DNA of 64,000 nt from Lycium barbarum (lineage: Eukaryota > Streptophyta > Magnoliopsida > Solanales > Solanaceae). Location: NCBI RefSeq assembly GCF_019175385.1, contig NC_083345.1:118175657-118239656 (forward strand), in the 5' to 3' direction. Made by a program: the position numbers and the translations under genes. The notes beneath the pieces were generated by a model. That model ran no database searches and had not been told where the DNA came from. It saw only the letters and a program-made list of their open reading frames with translations. Of this stretch, positions 56,284 through 64,000 are shown piece after piece. Numbering within the stretch: the first letter of the stretch is position 1; each line of letters opens with the position of its first letter.

Positions 56284-57160
56284 TGTCACACCCCCAACGA
56301 GGAGTATGACAGGCTCCGACCAGTAGGCCGAAAGTCTCCTGACTTAACCGTTACTTAGACATCACATATCATAACTCAAAGAACATCTGCTCGCGGAAAA
56401 GGGCCAACATAGAGATATTCGATAATTCAACACATATGTACATGTGAGGACCGGCAAGGTCGCTACAACATAAAGTATATCATAAAGCCGACAAGGCTAT
56501 CAGAAAAATATCAAGAAGCCAAAACAAGGCCGACAAGGCCATACATAATATTTACATATCCCACAATGTCCATGAGCTTCTAAGAGTATACATATGAACA
56601 TATATTATACTAACAGAAAAGTACCAAAAGATAGCAAGTCCGGAGTAGTGGTACTAGCTAACACCGCTGAAGCTGAAAAATCCTATTGTGGTTGCTCCCG
56701 TGCAATGGGACGTCAGTACGGATAAAGGTACTAAGTATGTAAGGCAGAAGGGTAACACCATAATTAAGATATAATATAACATTAATAAATGCAAAAGAAA
56801 ACCGAACATCTGGAAGTAGCACAAGATACTATGCATGATAAAATCATTGGTATGCTTATATTTATATATATATATATATATATACACACGTAATAGATAG
56901 TATCCATGCCTGGCCGTAAGACTCGGTGTTATATGTGTAAAATCATGTCCGACCATTAAGGTTCGGTGTTATCATCATTAGCCCGCGTTCGGGCCTCCCG
57001 TGTCCGGGGCAATATCATAACATGCCCACTGCAGTGGTGTGCGCATTTACACGCCATGCCCGACCGACTATAGCGCGGCACAGTGTAGTAAAATAGTGCA
57101 TTACATTTATTTATATGTATTAACCATTGTTGGTCCGAACCGGGAAGGCTGCGCAGGACT

Positions 57161-57295
57161 CCGCTTTCCTTCCGCGATGCGGATGGAAAGCGCAAAGTCC
57201 TGAGCCCTCCCGCTTTCCTTCCGGGATGCGGATGGAAAGCGCAAAGTCCTGAGACCTCCCGCGATGCGGATGGAAAGTGCAATGTCCTGAAGCTT
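57161..57295. repeat. 49-bp tandem repeat forming strong hairpins
   Basis: Two full units and one partial start near 57162, 57211 and 57256. Each full unit has CGCTTTCC, then TCCGC or TCCGG, a GAT turn, GCGGA, and GGAAAGCG: an 8-bp outer stem and a 5-bp inner stem, near perfect. AAAGTCCTGAG follows each unit. Confidence 0.9.
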
Positions 57296-58187
57296 ATTTT
57301 GGACGAGAAGTCAATGATCCGACCTTTGCCTTTTGGAGCGGCATGAGGTCGGTAGCCTCCGAATGGCGTATGGAATTGGTATAGAGTCCAAAGGAGTAAT
57401 CGATGATGATGAGTAAAATAATATTTCAAGAATCAATGAAATAACAAGACATTAATATTTGAAATACAAAGCATGGGAATAAAGTGGATTTGTTATGGAA
57501 TGCTTGTGTTTATATTCTAGTTGGATTCGTACCAAAGAAAGAGAGAAACGAGCACCTTACATACCTTATCCGTCAAGCCACCACTTAAAGAATTCCTTAC
57601 CCTGATGCTTGCCCTTCACCCGAACCTATATATCGAGAATCACACTTTCATCATATTTCCATCAACTTATAAGCACTAATTTATGGAAGTCTAATTTGGG
57701 TTACGAAAATTTGGGCAGCATCTCCCCTATATCATCGACTTCCTCCAAATACCAAAACAATTCCCAGACAATACCAACAACATCAACAATAACATCCTCA
57801 ATATTCTACAAGATAAATATACATATTTTCATCCAAAATTATCTTTAAACCTCAATCCATAAGCCAACAACATCAACACAACAACTATAACTTTTATTCT
57901 TGTAAATATTCCTTAATCAATATTGATAAAGAAAGAGATTCAATGATTCATACCTTATATTTACTAAAGTAGAAATATATTCAATATTTACCTTGTTTCC
58001 AAGCTAACTCCAACACAAAACGAAATTATAATCGTGACTACACGTTGTCCAGGCCTCGATTAATATTCTGTAGCTTGAAATTTGCTCAAAATCCTCACTT
58101 CTATGTGATATAAGGACTCCCTTGCCTTGCTGAATTTTCTGGATTATTTTAGAAGATTATGATGGAGAAAATGGGGGTTTTTAACCC

Positions 58188-58195
58188 TTTTTATA
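58188..58195 (-). promoter_or_regulatory. TATA box of gypsy LTR
   Basis: The minus strand reads GCCATTATAAAAAGGG, about 430 bp into the LTR and about 14 bp downstream of the ACTGTAGCAG word block. Confidence 0.65.
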
Positions 58196-58208
58196 ATGGC
58201 TAAGTCGA

Positions 58209-58244
58209 CAGTACTGTAGCAGCACTGTAGTGGTACTGTAGCAG
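58209..58244. repeat. ACTGTAGCAG word block in LTR promoter
   Basis: CAGTACTGTAGCAG, CACTGTAGTGG and TACTGTAGCAG follow one another in 36 bp. The word differs from those in the other gypsy LTRs but takes the same place relative to the TATA box. Confidence 0.85.
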
Positions 58245-58626
58245 CTTTGTTTCTGCTTTGTCAGCTCAGTTTGTAACGTCCATAATTCTCTACTCCGATG
58301 TCCTATCGACGAGCGGTTTATTGCATTAGAAACTAGACTCAACGAACTTCATTTTAGAATTTTTAAACACCTTAAAACTCCTAATATACATGGAGATATA
58401 CCCCTTCAAAGTTGACTCAAAATTCTATTTCAAAATTTTCGACAAACTTATTTTCCTTGATTTGCTTGGTCCTAGACTCCTCCATAGCTTATTATATGAA
58501 CCTAAACCCTAGTAACCATGAGATAGACGCATACAATCTCCCATATCCTAGGAAGTGCTCCTCGTCTAGACTCAAACGACTAACTCCTAATAGATTTCAC
58601 GTACAAGACTACGCGGTGTAACATTC

Positions 58627-58627
<1 letters not shown>

Positions 58628-58663
<36 letters not shown>
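58628..58663 (-). other. Polypurine tract expanded to 36 G (minus strand)
   Basis: The tract complement is 36 consecutive C next to the LTR, bounded by ACATTCT on the left and TTCAAAAACATTC on the right. Normal copies carry about 6-10 G here, so the run is expanded or mis-assembled. Confidence 0.8.
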
Positions 58664-58820
58664 TTCAAAAACATTCATCCTCGAATGTCGGATACCCGAG
58701 GGTTAATAAAATTTCCACGGAACGTTAGTAAAGTATCCCTATTAATTGGAGCACCTCTAATCTCCTACATGTCACAAGTCCTAATCACAAGTCCAACATG
58801 ATACAATAATCAATGACACG
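58664..58820 (-). mobile_element. Gypsy internal 3' region, continued at 63895-64000
   Basis: It follows the polypurine tract with the CATTCATCCTCGAATG phrase and then unrecognised AT-rich sequence. A 5-kb solo LTR interrupts it at ACACG, and the sequence resumes at 63895 (CGGTCACACGATGATTGG) to the end of the window. Pol coding is not yet reached. Confidence 0.6.
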
Positions 58821-61639
58821 TGTCGTACCCCATTTTAACCGAGTTATAATTAGGAGTACAACATATTGGTGATTCCTATTTGTTTTATTTATTTTAAGGA
58901 GTCGCCACCTAATTAATTTAACGGTGAATTAGGACACCTAAATGCTAACTAAGGTAAAGTTAAAACTAAACCTCCGTTAATAGTCTGCTTAACCAATGTG
59001 ATTCTAGGTAAGGGTTCTTTATTATCCTAAAGGGAAGGGGTTAGGCATCCCTTAGAATCCGTTAACTACGGTTATCCGGCCAAACTTAGGTTAATTAATT
59101 AAGGCTAATTATAGAAATAGCTTACAAATATGCTAATATTTTAAAGGAAAATAATGTTAGTTTAAGATTTACGGAAAATATAGTAATTGGTACAAAGGAG
59201 GACTTTAAACGTTGCTTTAAAATAAGACTTATAAATGTTGCTTAGACTTTAAATGAAAATATAGTAAATGCTATTCAAAGATGGGACTCGTAGAAAATAT
59301 GGTAATTTACCCATAAATAATAGCTTTTGAAAAACAAGATTTTGCGATTTTGAACTTTGGATAGGATTCAAAAGGAGGTGAGTTTTCTTTCTCCTTTTTA
59401 TTATTTCTTATTAATTATGCTTAGCTAAAAATATGCATGATTGATTCAAACTTGAAGAGTTATCTATAAAATATACTTGAGTTTATACTTGCGTATCAGT
59501 GACGTTTTGAAACATTTATGATAAAATATGATTCCCTTTACTTAAAATATATAATCATGCCATTTTGCAAATTAATTATTCCAAAATAAAACGTGAAAAG
59601 AAAAGAATAACTTATGGAATTAATTGTTAGTCTTCCTTAAACTAAATTACCCATTACTAAAACTAAACCTTACTAATACCCCTTATAATTCATCTAAGCT
59701 AAGTAAAACCAACACGAAGTGGAGTAGCAATCGGACAATATAACTTAAATGCATAAAATAAAAGGAGCAAATATGATGAAATGGGTTGCTGTAATTCGTG
59801 GGCTACTGGGCTTCGGCCCAGAACTGCTCTTCTCTTAGTATGGACTGTGGATGGCTGCTGCTATTGGGCTTAGCCCAGAATTTCATTTCTTTCTTTGTTG
59901 CGGACAGAACTGGACAGGAGAGAGGTCACGTTGGGCTTTTAGCCCAACTCCGAATGCGGAGGAAGACAAGTCTCTCGGACTCGTATGCGATAGTCATGCA
60001 TAAAAAAAATGAAAGAAAAGGATTAGTATATAATAGATGAATAAGGTCAAGCATGTAAAATATAAGCTCAAAACAAATCAATAGATTATGTATATGTTGT
60101 GTATATTTTGGTATATCTTATGTATATACATTAATAAGGATGTATTTTCCATGAACATACTTCGAATATACATTCATATACATAATTCAACCGAAATATA
60201 CTTGCAACAAACGCACAAAATCTAAATAAACCAAATTGAAATTGGCAACCTCACATACAGAGAATTACTTTATGGGGAAACATTCAACAGAATGACTGCC
60301 TTAGGGGGGTATCTATAATATTTTGTCCCATTTTAGTCCACATTTTCATATTAACAAGGCAAACACTGATGACTATATCCAATATCACCCCTGCCAGCAG
60401 CTTATGATTCATCTCTAAGGAACAGATTTTAGTCTAATGGTACCCATTCTGAATTCAGTCAACGTAATGCATTATTTGAACACAAGATTTAATATATCAA
60501 GGAATAACAAAGAAAACAGCAGCCAAGGTGAAAGAGAACAATGAGTTTCAGCATAAACGCATAATTCTAACAGGTGCTGAACCATTACTTTTTAACATAA
60601 AGTAATTTATAGTCATATAGATACAAAAACAGTTCAATATGTGGTTCAGGGTTAAAATCCTTTTCCTCGGTCTTTTCAAACAGAATTAGTCTACATTGGT
60701 TCAATATCAACATTCTATACCAGATATGGGCATTTTCAGTTCCAAGCTCAACCATCACCATTTATGTTGCTCTAAAATGAGAACAACCAATGACTTTAGA
60801 CTATCATTTATATATCACAAACCCCAGAAAGGAAATCAGATAGGTGCACAGGTACTGGTTAATTATGTACTTTAAGCCTATTTGAAAAAACGGAAGGGAA
60901 TAGGGAGAGGACAAGCATGAAAAAAGAAAAAAATGCTAAATGAAATTATGTTTCATATTGATCTAGAAGGCAAAATATTCAGAGTATACCTGGTATACCT
61001 GAAAGGTATACACTGATATGCGACCTTGGTATATACTTGGGTGTATACTAAGGTTCATATACTATGTATACTTCGAGGCATATCATACTACAAACAGAAA
61101 ATCAGATAGGGAATATGCGAAGATAAGTCAACATGAGTATTTGGGGCATAAGTGTAGCCAAACGATTAAAAAAAAAAAAGACATACATGCTTATCCACAC
61201 ACACATATTGCTTTGGGCAGACCATATCAATCTCATTTACTCTAATCTCATCAAAATTTGATTTTTTTAACTAAGTCATGTCTTTAACTAATCATCCAAA
61301 GTGAACACACTTCCTCAAATATAAGACTTCCAAAGAGGAGTTAGCTTTTAAAATATGAAACTCAATCAAGCATAGTAATGCCCTTTTTCTGCAGCTTTCA
61401 ACATGCTTAAAAGAAATTGTTCCTTCATTAGTTCCAAAAAGAGATTTTAAGGTTTCTGCCAAAGGGCGTATTCAGACAACAAATAGAAACAACTAAGTCA
61501 AGCACTTAAGCTTAATCATAGTTGAACTAAACCTTTTACGCATTAAACCGAGCCTGACTTCTCATAGCATACAACATTATGCCTATAAAGGCTCCACATC
61601 CAGATTTAAACGGGCTAAGAGAGAAGACACCCAAGCTCG

Positions 61640-61681
<42 letters not shown>
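61640..61681. repeat. (TA)n microsatellite
   Basis: About 21 TA units in the solo LTR. Confidence 0.95.
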
Positions 61682-61684
<3 letters not shown>

Positions 61685-62983
61685 TACACAACAGTTCCAT
61701 CAACTTGATTCAGAACCAGATTCTATTACTAAAGAGACATTATCATATAGTAAAGAAGATATTTTCATCAAAGAAATCTTAGGGGAACTACTATTAATGT
61801 CAAACAGAGAAGCAGCATGGAGAAGCTCCTGATGACATAAATAACTTAAGGTGGCCAGGATGATCAGGAGGTTGGTTGCTAAATGATGTGCAACTGCAGG
61901 ACCAGTGTAGCTTAGATTATAGCTTAGTTTGCAGAGTGTTACTGGGGCATGACACTGCTGTCTACAACAGTCAGGAACCACAGCTGGTGGCTGTAGAAGT
62001 AAGAAGTTCGAAAGCTGCTTTTAAGTATGTTTCAAAAGACTTCTTTAGATTGTTTAAATCTGAAACAACATCTAACTTCCTCAAGATCATATAAATCAGC
62101 CCAAGAACTGAAACTGATGTATGTTAATAACTCCAAACAACACATCAATTTTACCTTATGCTAATTTTAAACCAGATTTATTCATCTTATCCACAAGCCG
62201 TCATTCTTATCATAGTACAAACTGGATATGCTTTCTCTTTGTTACAATTTTAGCCCTCAATATTACTATGTCATTACTAAATTACATTAAACAATCTTGT
62301 GTTATAATTAGAAGCAAACAGAAATCAATCACAGACTTAACCATTAGTCATGCCTGACCTAACAACAAACATTCAAGCGAGCTCAAAATATCCTACTAAC
62401 TAATTGTCCAGGTTTATACAACGATGTGAAACTTAAACCAACTAGCACGATTAACTCATGCATTTGAATTAACTGAATCCAATCCATCACACATAATATA
62501 TGTAATTACACAAGCAGAGTCAAACTCGATGCTTCAAATATCACACAAAAACTAATTAGGTCTGGATTAACATCAAACATACAGACGGGCTTATCAGGCT
62601 AATCCAACTAATCAGCATATTTAAAACCTAACAAAGATAAAGAAAGCAAAGATTAAGCATAAAATAAAAGAAAAAGGGAAATTACCTTCTTCGGGTTCAG
62701 CGAAGTGAGGCCTCGGATTCTTCGATCTACCTCGAAAACACCACGAATCCCGAATTCGTATACACTCGAACTAAACAAATACCAAGGGCAAAACAACAGA
62801 AAAAATGGTTTAATTTTTGACTCGATATCCAGAAATATTGCAACTATTGAGGATTAATATATTTTAGGCAATTTTGGGGTCCAAGATCTTGTTTTTCTTT
62901 TTTTATTTCGGTTTGATCTGATTTAGGTAAGGGATCCTTGATTTTCCAAAAATCCTCCCCTTCAACGATTCAACTCCCCCCTC

Positions 62984-62989
62984 TTTATA
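62984..62989 (-). promoter_or_regulatory. TATA box of solo Tat LTR
   Basis: The minus strand reads AATCTATAAAGAGGGGG, with a start site expected near 62950, about 940 bp into the LTR. The downstream leader contains CTCCCC-type text and ends at the GTAATT donor. Confidence 0.6.
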
Positions 62990-63698
62990 GATTTTTCGCT
63001 CTGTTTGAAGGAAGAGAGAAGGAGGAGCGTGGGAAACAGGATGAAATGGGGGTGGCAGAAGCGTGGGGGACAGGGGAAGGTGGAAATGGCAGAGGAAGTG
63101 GAAGTGACAGAGGAGCGTGGGGGGACAGGGCGTGGTGGAGAAGATATGACGATGACGATGAAAGAGAGGAGCGGGGAAGGGGAGAGAGAAGAGAGTGTGG
63201 GGGAGGCGGCTGGTGGAAGGTGAAAGAAAGAAAAGAAAAAAAAAAGGGAAGGGATTTAGGTTTCGGGAAAGAGATTGGGCTGTCCGGGTCGGGTAATTAC
63301 TTGGGCTGAATTGGCTAAAATGTGGGATGGGTATTAAAATATGGGCTGGTTATTTTAAAATGTGGCCAGTTAAATTGAAAATGTAGGCTGATTTTATGAA
63401 TTGGTCCGAAAATAGTATGGGTTGATTGGGCTACTACATTTAAATAAAAGACCTATTTAAATAACTCTATACTAAAGTGTGTTAAAATATTATTTAATAT
63501 AAAATATGCAATTATTAGTGCTTAGATAATAAAATTATATGCCATCGTAATAGTCGTGCAATAATATTTCGAAAGTCCACAGTAAATAAACACTATTATT
63601 TAATTATGCGAAGATAAATGCGATGCGTGTGCGTAAGCTGGTAAAAAGTGATGAAAAGATAAAAAATGTGAATTATAATAGTACTGGTACAATATAAA

Positions 63699-63699
<1 letters not shown>

Positions 63700-63757
<58 letters not shown>
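63700..63757. repeat. (AAT)n microsatellite
   Basis: About 19 units of AAT/ATA near the LTR start. This explains a poly-Ile frame on the minus strand. Confidence 0.95.
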
Positions 63758-63758
<1 letters not shown>

Positions 63759-64000
63759 GAAACGCCGGTATTGATAAGAAGCTAACAATTACAGTAAAAT
63801 ATAAATATCCTTTTTTTTAATTTGCCAAAAATATTAGAAGCGTAAATAGGTATTTCGGAGGAGAGGCGGGACAAAATTGGGTATCAACAACACGCGGTCA
63901 CACGATGATTGGAATAATATTTCTCATCTTATTGAGTCTCAAGGGGGGATTAAATATAACTCTTACCTTGTAAGTGATTTGCGGATGTAGCAGAACCTTG

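Larger units (their letters stand above)
56284..58623 (-). mobile_element. Ty3/gypsy (Tekay-like) 3' LTR, minus strand
   Basis: The left edge is TGTCACACCCCCAACGAGG and the right edge GCGGTGTAACA, so the LTR reads TGTTACACC...GTGTGACA on the minus strand. Immediately right is the polypurine-tract complement (TTCT plus 36 C), then CATTCATCCTCGAATG, the complement of the CATTCGAGGACGAATG phrase that ends gypsy pol 3' regions in Solanaceae. It is therefore a 3' LTR. It carries a TATA box (58188), an ACTGTAGCAG word block (58209-58244), GC-rich hairpin repeats (57161-57295) and CCGACC/CGG phrases (56905-57080). Confidence 0.88.
58821..63889 (-). mobile_element. Solo Tat/Ogre-type LTR, 5.07 kb, TSD ACACG
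   Basis: On the minus strand it reads TGTTGATACCCAATTTTGTC then CCGCCTCTCC, ending in GGTGGCGACTCC...TGGGGTACGACA. It is flanked by ACACG at 58816-58820 and 63890-63894. The size and termini are those of Tat/Ogre LTRs. It has a minus-strand TATA box (62984), a leader of about 265 bases and a candidate splice donor CGAAGAAGGTAATTTCC (GT at 62684-62685). The rest is AT-rich with TATGTATATA-type text, (TA)n at 61640-61681 and (AAT)n at 63700-63757. A Gly/Arg-rich frame at 62938-63309 lies in the purine-rich upstream part and is not a gene. Confidence 0.92.

Noticed and set aside
62938..63309. Gly/Arg/Glu-rich 123-codon frame
   Set aside because: It lies in a purine-rich part of the solo LTR upstream of its minus-strand leader, in two overlapping frames of equal texture. 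It reflects composition, not a gene.

Overview
This window looks like nuclear DNA of a flowering plant, most likely a member of the Solanaceae. It is AT-rich and built almost entirely of transposable elements nested inside one another. The pointers to Solanaceae are a tRNA-derived SINE of the TS/SolS type near position 361, Ty3/gypsy long terminal repeats (LTRs) of the Tekay and Tat/Ogre styles, an LTR element primed by tRNA-Asp, and a broken terpene synthase exon. I found no intact host gene. Protein-coding traces are remnants of a MULE transposase, a Ty3/gypsy pol, a Ty1/copia RNase H, two retroelement-borne proteins, the last exon of an ankyrin/PGG-domain membrane protein, and the last exon of a class e/f-like terpene synthase.

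Layout. 1-3.8 kb: SINE, a MULE fragment split by an LTR, and a 73-bp tandem repeat. 3.8-8.5 kb: decayed minus-strand gypsy chromovirus (LTR plus pol, 5' truncated). 8.5-11 kb: unrecognised sequence, a 95-bp triplication and the PGG exon. 11-14.1 kb: Tat-type LTR interrupted by a hAT-like element with an 8-bp target-site duplication (TSD). 14.1-15.4 kb: terpene synthase exon and an LTR fragment with a clear minus-strand TATA box. 15.443-42.075 kb: one compound retroelement, LTR-internal-LTR-internal-LTR, bounded by a single TATAC duplication and lacking gag/pol. Its first LTR is itself interrupted by an 8.2-kb non-autonomous element (17.106-25.306 kb, minus strand) with a tRNA-Asp primer site. 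42.178-44.516 kb: solo gypsy LTR (TSD CTTAA). 44.5-51 kb: Tat-type LTR pieces in both orientations. 51-56.3 kb: gypsy LTR with a DNA transposon in it, then a truncated copia element. 56.3-58.8 kb: gypsy 3' LTR with a 36-C polypurine-tract complement. 58.821-63.889 kb: 5.07-kb solo Tat/Ogre-type LTR (TSD ACACG).

The most interesting material is non-coding. (1) The internal regions of the compound element carry three families of diverged repeats, each able to form a hairpin whose stem sequence changes from copy to copy while staying complementary. This is a covariation-like pattern suggesting conserved RNA structure. (2) In unrelated LTR families, a block of short family-specific quasi-palindromic words (CGCGAACGCG, GCAGATGCG, TATACGGTCC, ACTGTAGCAG) sits just upstream of the TATA box. 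(3) The compound element's middle LTR is a chimera, like the right LTR in its 5' part and like the left LTR in its 3' part, as expected from unequal crossing-over. All assignments come from reading the sequence alone. No database search or folding program was run, and identity estimates are by eye.
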